From positions 1 through 32,406 of the forward strand of contig JAJDTJ010000143.1 in the NCBI GenBank assembly GCA_022827225.1: DNA of 32,406 bases. The letters are read 5' to 3'. This document shows, piece by piece, positions 1-6,572 of this stretch (the stretch's first letter is position 1; each line of letters opens with the position of its first letter). The DNA is from Candidatus Poribacteria bacterium (lineage in GTDB: Bacteria > Poribacteria > WGA-4E > WGA-3G). The notes beneath the pieces are model-generated. The model made no database searches. It was not told where the DNA came from and was given only the letters and a program-made list of their open reading frames with translations. The translations under genes and the position numbers were made by a program.

Positions 1-2
1 CG

Positions 3-113
3 CAAATAGCGGTCTCAAGATTTTTTGCCAAGTTCAATGAAAAAACAAACTCACAGAATATTAATGTCCGTTTTCAAGACGATACACCCCTGCCTTTTGA
101 CAAGGCAGCATAA
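3..113 (+). CDS. C-terminal end of an unidentified protein (partial)
   Basis: An open frame enters from the left edge and stops at TAA 111-113, giving 36 residues that end in PLPFDKAA. Its mixed, non-repetitive composition looks protein-like, but I recognise no domain. A mobile-element-like end (GTCCAAACTTTAGTAA) follows 12 bases after the stop. It could be the tail of a real upstream gene or a chance frame in scarred DNA. Upstream sequence would settle this. Confidence 0.25.
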   Translation, partial: QIAVSRFFAKFNEKTNSQNINVRFQDDTPLPFDKAA

Positions 114-125
114 GTTTACAATATC

Positions 126-141
126 GTCCAAACTTTAGTAA
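126..141 (+). repeat. Solo copy of the MITE right-end sequence
   Basis: GTCCAAACTTTAGTAA occurs here and again, identically, at 730-745, where it forms the right end of the element at 543-742. No matching left end (AGTTTGGACAAT) is visible between 1 and 125, so this is either the right end of an element starting outside the window or a solo remnant. The protein-like frame leading into the 103-residue ORF resumes immediately after it. Confidence 0.5.
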
Positions 142-223
142 CTATAGTACTCCAATAGTTGCCAATGCACAGTTTGTTGTTTACTATCCGAAGCAACGTT
201 ACCATCGAAATGGCTCTTCAGTT

Positions 224-535
224 ATGTTAGGCTTATTTTGGGATAGGTTTGTTAGTGGCGTAGGTACTGATGATTTTGATGTAGAGATTGATGATACTGA
301 TAACGATGTAGATGATTATGTGTTGTCGACATCTTCATTGATACATAAAGTCTTCGATTATGATGAAACAATACCTGACGTGAATTTTATTTTTGAATTA
401 ACGATGCCTGATTCAGGGACTGGTAAAATCCGAGTGTTTCTCAAAGAAAATGCGTGCAATAAAGGGAATCCAAAAACACGATTAACGATTTTCAAGTCAA
501 TTGAATCTGAAAGTTACATGGAATATGGGCCTTAA
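224..535 (+). CDS. Hypothetical acidic protein, probably the 3' fragment of a larger gene
   Basis: This encodes 103 residues with a strongly acidic stretch near residues 15-31 (alternating Asp/Val/Asp-Asn) and a C-terminal half rich in beta-type sequence. I do not recognise the family. The frame stays open upstream to 101, and the stretch after about 143 also reads like protein (PKQRYHRNGSS and so on), yet no start codon precedes ATG 224 and that ATG has no ribosome binding site. The best reading is a gene whose 5' part was removed where the repeat at 126-141 now lies. The stop codon overlaps the 10-bp direct repeat that flanks the next element. Function unknown. Confidence 0.35.
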   Translation: MLGLFWDRFVSGVGTDDFDVEIDDTDNDVDDYVLSTSSLIHKVFDYDETIPDVNFIFELTMPDSGTGKIRVFLKENACNKGNPKTRLTIFKSIESESYMEYGP

Positions 536-542
536 TATTAAC

Positions 543-742
543 AGTAGTTTGGACAATTTGTCGCCCGTTTGGGTTGGGTTCTGAAAGGGTATAGAGATTT
601 TCACGCATGTTTCCGCTGCTACAGAACTTAGTGAAAAATAACAGTAGCTGGGAATGCGCCACAGGAGACCAACGGTCTCCTATGCTACAAAAGAGCGTAT
701 CCGATCAAAACCTTGGGCCTCTTAAAATTGTCCAAACTTTAG
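543..742. mobile_element. MITE-like element with terminal inverted repeats and 10-bp flanking duplication
   Basis: A segment of about 200 bp begins with AGTAGTTTGGACAATTT and ends with AAAATTGTCCAAACTTTAG. The inverted core AGTTTGGACAATTT is shared by both ends. The perfect direct repeat TAATATTAAC lies immediately outside, at 533-542 and 743-752, as expected for a target-site duplication. The exact length is uncertain by 2-3 bases because the solo copy at 126-141 also has TAA after the end. No transposase fits inside, so the element would be non-autonomous. It holds a strong hairpin at 664-680. The right-hand insertion flank is a WD40 coding fragment. Confidence 0.55.
664..680. repeat. Perfect hairpin inside the MITE
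   Basis: GGAGACC, a 3-base loop AAC, then GGTCTCC form a 7-bp perfect stem. Pairing extends outward (ACA/TAT side) with one G:T pair. It looks like a REP-type palindrome carried within the element. No T-run follows, so it is not a convincing intrinsic terminator. Confidence 0.6.
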
Positions 743-746
743 TAAT

Positions 747-1175
747 ATTAACGCAAGTGCGGACACTACATTGCGGTTGTGGGATACGCATACAGGAGAA
801 CACAAAACGACACCAAAGCATAATGGTTCGGTTATATCTGTCGCCTATTCACCGGATGGAAATAGAATCGCTACTGGAGTTTTCAGTATTAACAATCCAT
901 CTGTACTATTGTGGGACGCGCAAACATTTGAACACATCGGCACACTCACCGGACATGCAGATGTTGATTCCATAGCATATTCCCAAGATGGCACCCTGAT
1001 CGCCACTGGAAGTTGGGACAACTTGGTACGGTTATATCATGTACATACCCAACATCACGTCGCTACATTCACAGGGCACACACAAGGAGGACCTTCAGTT
1101 GTGTTTTCTCCGGATGGAAACACACTTGCCAGTGCAAGCGCGGATGGAACGATTCTCCTGTGGAAAATACGTTAG
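747..1175 (+). pseudogene. WD40 repeat protein, 5'-truncated
   Basis: Three to four WD40 blades are readable from about 750 (SADTTLRLWDTHTGEH) to the stop at 1173-1175, with typical SPDG and W-D endings; the last blade ends TILLWKIR. The first blade starts in the middle of its sequence, directly at the right boundary of the mobile element, and a stop at 723-725 closes the frame upstream. The first usable start is TTG 771, inside a WD motif, without a ribosome binding site. No signal peptide remains, unlike the three intact WD40 proteins in this window. The element, or a rearrangement there, probably separated the 5' part. Expression as a functional protein is unlikely. Confidence 0.65.
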
Positions 1176-1212
1176 GTGCTCACGAAATTGCGAAACAAAG
1201 AGAAGAAGAAAC

Positions 1213-3099
1213 CTAAAAAACCCACACTGCCATCTTACCCGTACCACGGTTACACCACGCATAATACGGAATCGCCGTAACGTCTATCTGCTTTGCTGTC
1301 GGTGCCGTGAGATAAAGATTATCTTCCCACTCGGTATCGTTCAGGACGCTGCCCGTGCCACGGATAACCGTCACACCGCCCAATAGATCGCTATCGAATG
1401 TTGTCTCCAGTCCGTTGTTGTTATTAGCGAGAGACAGCGTTTGGAAAGTACCATCAGGGTTGTCAGCCTCTTCAAAACAATAAACAATCGGACCGCGACG
1501 GAGCGCAGAACGTCCGAGGTTTTCTCTCACGAGCGGATGCGCATGGACACGGACAACAGGCATAGACAATTGAAGTTCTACACGGTCACCCGCGCACCAT
1601 TCTCGTGTGATAGAGAGATAACCAGCGGCGCTTAGTTGTGAGTTGTCCGCTTCACCGTTGATACGCACTTCAAATTGGTCGCACCACCCCGGAATCCGCA
1701 AATTCAGCGTGAAAGGCACCGGTCTTGCCGGCGTAATTGTCAGGGTTACGTCGCCTGCCCACGGGTAATCTGTTTCCTGTGTGAGTCGGACAGGGACGTT
1801 CCTTGCAGCGATCGCATCGGCGGTACTACCGACGTACAGATTCACATAGAGACCTTCGTCCGATTCGGCATAGATATACTGTCCGACAGAGGCGAGAAGT
1901 CGAGCGATATTCGGTGGGCAGCAGGCGCATCCGAACCATTCGTGTCGCTGTCTATCACCGTGGCTGGCTAACGGGTTCTGATAGAAGAAGCCGGTGCCGT
2001 CGAGCGAGATGCCGGACAGCGCACCGTTGTAAAGTGCCGTCTCCAGGACATCCACAAAACGGGAGTCCTCACGGAGCAAGAACATCCGATGTGCCCAGAA
2101 TATCAGTCCGATTGAAGCACACGTCTCGGCGTAGGCGGAGAAATTGGGGAGTTCATAATCCCGTGTGAACCCCTCGTTATGCCCTGATGGCCCCACACCG
2201 CCGGTGATATATAGGCGTTTCCCGACGTTCTGCCAGAGCGCTTCCAACGCGTTTGTGATAGCCGTATCACCGGTCTCATAAGCGATGTCAGCGGCACCGC
2301 TGTAGAGATACATTGCACGCACGGCATGCCCAACACACTCCCTCTGTTCTTGTATCGGGAGATGCGCCTGCGCGTAGTGCCCCTCAAATTTTCCGTCGCG
2401 CGTGAAGTGATGCTGATATGCACCGAGTCCACCCGGGAGGTCTGGGTTCTCTAATTCTTTCTCAAAAACTGAAGGCGAGTGCCCACGTCGTGTGACAAAG
2501 TACTCGGCGAGTGCCATGTAGCGCGGTTCACCCGTTACACGCGCCAACTTCACGAGTGCGAGTTCGATGCCTTCGTGTCCGGGGAGTCCGTCTCGTTTAT
2601 CGAAGCCGAAGGTCCTGTCAATCAGGTCAGCGAACCGGCACGCCACGTCTAACAGCGTCTGTTTTCCGGTGGCTTGGTAGTGCGCAACACCTGCTTCAAA
2701 GAGGTGTCCGGCGCAGTAAAGTTCGTGCATCATACCGAGATTCTGCCACCGTTTCGTCGGTTCAACCAATGTGAAGTAGGTGTTCAGGTAGCCATCGGAC
2801 TGTTGGCTCGCTGCGATCTTTGCAATGACTGCGTCGAGTTCCGCTTCCCACGCTGGATTCGGATGCGTCCAGAGCGTATACGACGCCGCTTCCACCCATT
2901 TGTGGACATCGGAATCGTTGAAGAAGATCCCTTCGAAGTTCCCAGACATCAGACCGGCGGCTTTCGCGAAATTATCGACCCTGCCGGTTGTTTCACACTG
3001 TGTGAGTTCGTGCGGAATCGTCGCTTCGGAATTCGTCTTCTGGCGTGGTGCCCAGAACCGGTCGTTAATTGTGACTGCCGTGAAAGGAAGTGCTCTCAA
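1213..3099 (-). CDS. GH127-family beta-L-arabinofuranosidase (DUF1680)
   Basis: The 628-residue protein matches the glycoside hydrolase 127 family, whose characterised members release L-arabinofuranose from beta-L-arabinofuranosides using a zinc-bound cysteine nucleophile. The expected active-site pattern is visible: E309 in GHNEG, at the acid/base position; E325 and C327 in YAETC; and the C393-C394 pair in CACCPPN. Together these match the Glu-Cys-Cys-Cys zinc site described for HypBA1. An (alpha/alpha)6 barrel fills most of the chain, with a beta-rich C-terminal third. There is no signal peptide, so it is probably cytoplasmic. The start is TTG at 3099, supported by GAGGG eight bases upstream. 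It is the last gene of a leftward unit, 25 bases after the lipoprotein gene. Substrate identity is inferred from the family. Confidence 0.88.
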   Translation of the reverse strand: MRALPFTAVTINDRFWAPRQKTNSEATIPHELTQCETTGRVDNFAKAAGLMSGNFEGIFFNDSDVHKWVEAASYTLWTHPNPAWEAELDAVIAKIAASQQSDGYLNTYFTLVEPTKRWQNLGMMHELYCAGHLFEAGVAHYQATGKQTLLDVACRFADLIDRTFGFDKRDGLPGHEGIELALVKLARVTGEPRYMALAEYFVTRRGHSPSVFEKELENPDLPGGLGAYQHHFTRDGKFEGHYAQAHLPIQEQRECVGHAVRAMYLYSGAADIAYETGDTAITNALEALWQNVGKRLYITGGVGPSGHNEGFTRDYELPNFSAYAETCASIGLIFWAHRMFLLREDSRFVDVLETALYNGALSGISLDGTGFFYQNPLASHGDRQRHEWFGCACCPPNIARLLASVGQYIYAESDEGLYVNLYVGSTADAIAARNVPVRLTQETDYPWAGDVTLTITPARPVPFTLNLRIPGWCDQFEVRINGEADNSQLSAAGYLSITREWCAGDRVELQLSMPVVRVHAHPLVRENLGRSALRRGPIVYCFEEADNPDGTFQTLSLANNNNGLETTFDSDLLGGVTVIRGTGSVLNDTEWEDNLYLTAPTAKQIDVTAIPYYAWCNRGTGKMAVWVF

Positions 3100-3124
3100 G
3101 ATTTTTCCCTCGCTTCAACGCATA

Positions 3125-3820
3125 TCAGCGACTTCGGACGCTAATCTCTTGGAACGCTGCTTCAGGTAGATAGGCTCCTAACGCTTTCCGAACATCGAGT
3201 TCCGAGAGTTTTCGCGGCGTAATTAAAATACATTTGTTCCGTGAGATCCTGCTCCAAGATGCCTCAAAATCCTTGTAAGTCAAGCGGCGTTTGTTCAGAT
3301 TAGACGGATTTTCGAGGTATACTTCACCCGGTTGGTTATTGTATTGTGATATCGGCAAGATTTCGGGGGCCCGTTCCTGAAATTCGACCATTACAATCGG
3401 AGCCCACCCTTTGGCGACAAAAGCCTTCAAGATATCGAGGGAACAGTTGGCGATGACGGCGCTATGTTGCACCTGTTGGCGGGTCGTAGCATGAAAATCG
3501 TCAAGTCCGCCTCTGCTACTAACACGGACGCGTCCTTTGAAAGCGTTTCTGAGGTAAGGTTGGTTCTCCAATCGGACGATAGCACTTTCAGGTAATTGGA
3601 TTTCGGTTTGACCGGATTGAGGCGTTGAAGTCGCTCTCTCCGCAGCAGCGAGCGCCGATTCCGGGACAGGGTATTGTCCTTGCGGTGGCGGACCGCAACT
3701 GATCGCCAGAAGCGCAAAGGCAAGCAAGGCAACACACACAGGCACAGTTAAAGAAGAAGCCCAAGAACCGTTCAGGAGTGCCTGACAGACTTCCTGTAAA
3801 AAAGACAAATGACGTTTCAT
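3125..3820 (-). CDS. Putative lipoprotein with a possible C39-peptidase-like domain
   Basis: A 231-residue protein. The start at 3820 is chosen over upstream in-frame starts because GGAGGA lies just before it. A hydrophobic stretch at residues about 25-41 ends in LAISC, giving a likely lipidated Cys42, followed by a Pro-rich linker. The C-terminal half (about 100-231) has the layout LDILKAFVAKGWAPIVMVEF, then a strand with DP-like EVYLENP, then LTYKDFEASW. This resembles C39-like double-glycine peptidase domains, but no catalytic Cys is seen at the expected N-terminal place, so it would be a degenerate, non-peptidase version. This family assignment is tentative. It sits between an oxidoreductase and GH127, and may hold a role in sugar-linked envelope processes. 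It is encoded 59 bases after the oxidoreductase. Confidence 0.65.
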   Translation of the reverse strand: MKRHLSFLQEVCQALLNGSWASSLTVPVCVALLAFALLAISCGPPPQGQYPVPESALAAAERATSTPQSGQTEIQLPESAIVRLENQPYLRNAFKGRVRVSSRGGLDDFHATTRQQVQHSAVIANCSLDILKAFVAKGWAPIVMVEFQERAPEILPISQYNNQPGEVYLENPSNLNKRRLTYKDFEASWSRISRNKCILITPRKLSELDVRKALGAYLPEAAFQEISVRSR

Positions 3821-3843
3821 AAATTTCTTCCTCCTTACATATA

Positions 3844-3868
3844 AAACGCTATGCATGAGAAAGCGTTT
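3844..3868. repeat. Intergenic inverted repeat in the leftward operon
   Basis: AAACGCT and AGCGTTT form a 7-bp stem with an 11-base loop in the 59-base gap between the oxidoreductase and lipoprotein genes. No T-run follows it on the transcribed strand. It could modulate mRNA stability or read-through, but nothing in the sequence proves a role. Confidence 0.3.
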
Positions 3869-3879
3869 ACAACCCATAG

Positions 3880-4899
3880 TTAATCGATCTTGACCAAAAT
3901 TTCCCGTTTTTCTTTCCAAGACTCCACGATTGCTTCAGTAATTCGTAACGCTTGCAAACCGTCTCTCCCTGTCGGTGCCGGAGCTCGGTCTGCAAGCAGA
4001 TCGTCAACGAGTGCTGCCATCCGTAAAGCGAATGTTCCGTTAAAAGCGAGTTGTTCGTCTCTAAAAATGGAGGGTCGGTATTCTTCAACGACTTGATCAT
4101 CACGTTTCATCAAGGTCGCACGTGTCAAGACGTTATCAACGGTGATTTCGCCATCGGAGCCACAGATTTCGAGGTGTTCAATCGGGTGGATGAAATCGCT
4201 ATCCCAACTCGCCAGCAATGTTGCAACAGCTTCCGTCTCATAACGGAACGAGATCGCCATGCTGGTGTAACACGTATCCTCGCCTTCGCGTGCCTCATGT
4301 TTCCGTGGCTTCGCCATCTGCGCACAAACAGCAACAACTTCGCCACCGAACCATCGGAGCAGATCAATCGCATGCGTCTCCAACTCATAAAGTAGGTAAT
4401 ACTCGCCTTTCCAAGTTGACGCTGGACCGCCTTGCGATAATTTCATATCTAAATAATATATCTGTCCGATAGCACCGGCATCAAACCAGCGCCGGGCTTG
4501 GACGTATCCGGGCGCGAAGCGACGATTGTAATCAATAGCGAGGTAAACGCCTTTTTCTTCTGCCTTGGCGACCATCTGCTCCGCTTCGTCAATATAAAGC
4601 GATAGCGGTTTCTCAGAAATAACATGTTTACCCGCTTCCAGACATTCCATCACCGGTTCAAAGTGCAGATGGTCAGCCGTTACGACATCTACCAAGTCGC
4701 ATTCTTCTTGTGCCAGCATCTCACTAACGGACGGATACCATTTCGCGACACCGAGTTCTTCCGCGCGTGCTTGTGCTTTAGCGGTATCTATATCGCACAC
4801 TGCCACCAATTCTGCCCCTGGATGCTGGAGATAGCCGAGTTGATGCAGACGTCCTACGCCACCGCACCCAACCGCTGCAACTTTCAATTTCCCTGCCAT
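3880..4899 (-). CDS. Gfo/Idh/MocA family NAD(P)-dependent oxidoreductase
   Basis: This 339-residue protein belongs to the sugar/inositol dehydrogenase superfamily. An N-terminal Rossmann fold shows VAAVGCGGVGRLH at residues 7-19 and the signature EKP at 96-98 (K97 is the usual catalytic lysine). The C-terminal alpha/beta domain carries THAID at 175-179, the customary His-x2-Asp site. The length fits the family. It probably oxidises or isomerises a sugar or polyol; the exact substrate cannot be read from sequence. Start ATG 4899 is preceded by AAAGGAG. It leads a leftward unit with the lipoprotein and the GH127 arabinofuranosidase, which suggests work on an arabinose-containing or related plant or algal sugar. 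Confidence 0.88.
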   Translation of the reverse strand: MAGKLKVAAVGCGGVGRLHQLGYLQHPGAELVAVCDIDTAKAQARAEELGVAKWYPSVSEMLAQEECDLVDVVTADHLHFEPVMECLEAGKHVISEKPLSLYIDEAEQMVAKAEEKGVYLAIDYNRRFAPGYVQARRWFDAGAIGQIYYLDMKLSQGGPASTWKGEYYLLYELETHAIDLLRWFGGEVVAVCAQMAKPRKHEAREGEDTCYTSMAISFRYETEAVATLLASWDSDFIHPIEHLEICGSDGEITVDNVLTRATLMKRDDQVVEEYRPSIFRDEQLAFNGTFALRMAALVDDLLADRAPAPTGRDGLQALRITEAIVESWKEKREILVKID

Positions 4900-5187
4900 A
4901 ATCGTGTTCTCCTTTACGCGCTGGGCGCGTCGCTAACAGAATGCGCTTCTCCCAAAGTTCTGATCAACCTTACAATCCTATGAAATCTGTTTTTGAACTT
5001 ACAAATCCCCGTCTGCAAGATAATAATATATCATGCACAAAAAAATAATCAAGCGAAATTTTTGCATCGTATTCTTTACCTCGCTCCTGTTCAGTTCCGA
5101 TTTGAGGCGTAGAACGCAACTTGTCTATCTGCTCATCAGTCCAGGTCGCGTCTTTCAAGGCTTGACGGATTCCTTCAATTGAAATCA
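4900..5187. other. Intergenic region between divergent genes
   Basis: No confident gene is seen here. It carries the leader of the leftward oxidoreductase, with a weak leftward promoter candidate (TTGTAA at 5004-4999, 18-bp spacer, TAGGAT at 4980-4975, read on the minus strand). A 72-residue minus frame at 5188-4970 begins with a plausible ALKDATWTDEQIDKLRS stretch. It then degrades into low-complexity AT-rich sequence, lacks a ribosome binding site and overlaps the rightward promoter, so it is at best a gene remnant. Confidence 0.4.
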
Positions 5188-5216
5188 TTGCGTCGTCAAC
5201 ATTTTTGTGTTATACT
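5188..5216 (+). promoter_or_regulatory. Sigma70-type promoter of the zinc-ribbon/HTH gene
   Basis: TTGCGT (5188-5193), a 17-bp spacer and TATACT (5211-5216), with TGT directly before the -10 box forming an extended -10. Transcription would begin near 5223, about 30 bases upstream of the ATG at 5252. Confidence 0.55.
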
Positions 5217-5251
5217 TTTTCATACAGATTTCATCAGGAGAGGTACACCGA

Positions 5252-5668
5252 ATGAACTGTCCGCGTTGCAAACAAAAAGACGCTGTCAAAAACGGGAAAG
5301 CCAGAGGGAACCAACGCTTTAAATGCAAAGCCTGCGGTTTTCAGTTTACCCGTCTGACGACCCGCGGCAGACCGCCTTGGCAGAGAGCTCTGGCAGTCTT
5401 CCTATATTGCCGTGGGGTTTCTATCAGCGATATCGCGCGGATGTTCTCGGTGGCACCGAGCACAATCTTCAAATGGATCCGAAAATTTGGTTCCCAACGC
5501 ACCCCGCTACCCGCATCCGAGACGGAAGGCGCGACGCTCCTTAACGAGAGTGAGATAACAGCATATCTGAAAAAACAGAGCGAAAGCGGTGAATCCGGAA
5601 AAATTTTCGTCGTGATACCGGAGGATGTGTCAACAGAGAATGTGGTGGTCGGGATTAAGCGGGATTGA
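5252..5668 (+). CDS. IS1-InsA-like zinc-ribbon and HTH protein, possibly domesticated
   Basis: A 138-residue protein starting at ATG 5252, with GGAG about nine bases upstream (preferred over TTG 5207). It opens with a zinc ribbon, C3-x2-C6 and C25-x2-C28 (MNCPRCKQ, FKCKACGFQF), as in InsA of IS1 and the N-terminal part of related transposases. A helix-turn-helix follows at about residues 55-80 (SISDIARMFSVAPSTIFKWI). The last 50 residues are unrelated to a transposase catalytic domain: there is no DDE segment and no second ORF follows. No IS ends were found around it. It therefore looks like a stand-alone DNA-binding protein derived from a transposase, with its own promoter. Its target and role are unknown. 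Confidence 0.7.
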   Translation: MNCPRCKQKDAVKNGKARGNQRFKCKACGFQFTRLTTRGRPPWQRALAVFLYCRGVSISDIARMFSVAPSTIFKWIRKFGSQRTPLPASETEGATLLNESEITAYLKKQSESGESGKIFVVIPEDVSTENVVVGIKRD

Positions 5669-5705
5669 CCGGAAGTCGTCTCACCGACACATAAGTTGAT
5701 TTGTC

Positions 5706-5734
5706 TTGACAACCCGCAGTCGTCTATCTTAAAA
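5706..5734 (+). promoter_or_regulatory. Promoter candidate for the secreted 264-residue protein
   Basis: A perfect TTGACA at 5706-5711 is followed after 17 bases by TTAAAA at 5729-5734. The -10 box is weak but the -35 is consensus. Transcription from here would start near 5741, just at the AGGAGG ribosome binding site (5743-5748). That leader is very short, so the exact start point is uncertain. Confidence 0.35.
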
Positions 5735-5761
5735 TTGAAAGTAGGAGGCTAAAAATAATTT

Positions 5762-6556
5762 ATGAGAACCCAACTTCTAAAAAAGGGCTTTGGCATGCCA
5801 ATTATGCCAAGATTTAACAGTATTATCACGTATAGTGTCGGTGTATGTCTGTTGATGTTCCTCTTCGCAAGCGCTGCTGTTGCAGCGGATTCGTTCGGCG
5901 ACCCGTTTGAAGGTGGCGATTTGAAGAATCCGAACTGGAAATGGCAGAACGAACCCCCGAAATGGGATGTCGGCGAGACACGCGACAATTACCTGTATAT
6001 TGACAGTGAACCCAACCGAAATCTCTGGGCAAATGATATGTCTCACTTCCTATATCAGGAAACCGATACAGATATGTTTGATGTCGAAACCCGTTTCTTC
6101 GCCAGATGGGATACCAGTTCTGGGGTTAATGGACTCGTTGTGAAAAGTCCATCGGATGATAACTGGGTAACCATCAAGTTCTGGTCGCGGGATGCCGCAG
6201 CGAAAGGACAAATCCAGTATCAGACGAAGCAGAACGAGGGCGGCAACGGATTAACAGGGAACGCCGGATTCACGCCAGAGTTTGGGGAAACCGAACTGTT
6301 CCTCCGGCTCGCCAAAGATGAAGACGAGTACACTTCTTGGTATAAAACCAAAGAAAACGATGAATGGATTGAAATCGGTGTGACCCAATTTGAACTCACA
6401 CCGCCTTTGTGGCTCGGTATTTATGCCGGTGTCGCTGCGGGCACAGGGAGTCTGGAAGTCGAATACGAATACTTCAGAGACAATCTGAATCCGTTCCCCG
6501 TTGAACCCGGCGGCAAAGCGACAACAACTTGGGGCGCCGTCAAGTCCCAGTATTAA
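5762..6556 (+). CDS. Secreted concanavalin-like (DUF1349-type) protein
   Basis: A 264-residue exported protein. The signal peptide spans about residues 20-41 and ends in a typical AVAAD cleavage site. The mature part is a beta-rich domain with features of DUF1349/GH43-C2-like jelly rolls (FEGGDLKNPNWKWQ, FFARWDTSSGVNGLVVKSP, WIEIGVTQFE, LGIYAGVAAGTGSLEVEYEYF). Such domains often bind carbohydrates; no catalytic role is implied. The end, EPGGKATTTWGAVKSQY, matches the linker EPAGKQTTTWGRIKAAE that precedes the sorting domain in the next gene, but here the sorting domain is missing. The start at ATG 5762 has AGGAGG 13 bases upstream. The stop overlaps the AAAGGA of the following gene, suggesting co-transcription. 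Confidence 0.75.
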   Translation: MRTQLLKKGFGMPIMPRFNSIITYSVGVCLLMFLFASAAVAADSFGDPFEGGDLKNPNWKWQNEPPKWDVGETRDNYLYIDSEPNRNLWANDMSHFLYQETDTDMFDVETRFFARWDTSSGVNGLVVKSPSDDNWVTIKFWSRDAAAKGQIQYQTKQNEGGNGLTGNAGFTPEFGETELFLRLAKDEDEYTSWYKTKENDEWIEIGVTQFELTPPLWLGIYAGVAAGTGSLEVEYEYFRDNLNPFPVEPGGKATTTWGAVKSQY

Positions 6557-6572
6557 AGGATGGGCAAAACCC

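Noticed and set aside
607..975. Plus-strand 122-residue frame crossing the MITE and the WD40 fragment
   Set aside because: It runs through non-coding element sequence and is out of frame with the WD40 blades, which are the readable protein signal here.
4970..5188. 72-residue minus-strand frame
   Set aside because: Only the first 27 residues look protein-like; the rest is AT-rich low complexity, there is no ribosome binding site, and it overlaps the rightward promoter.
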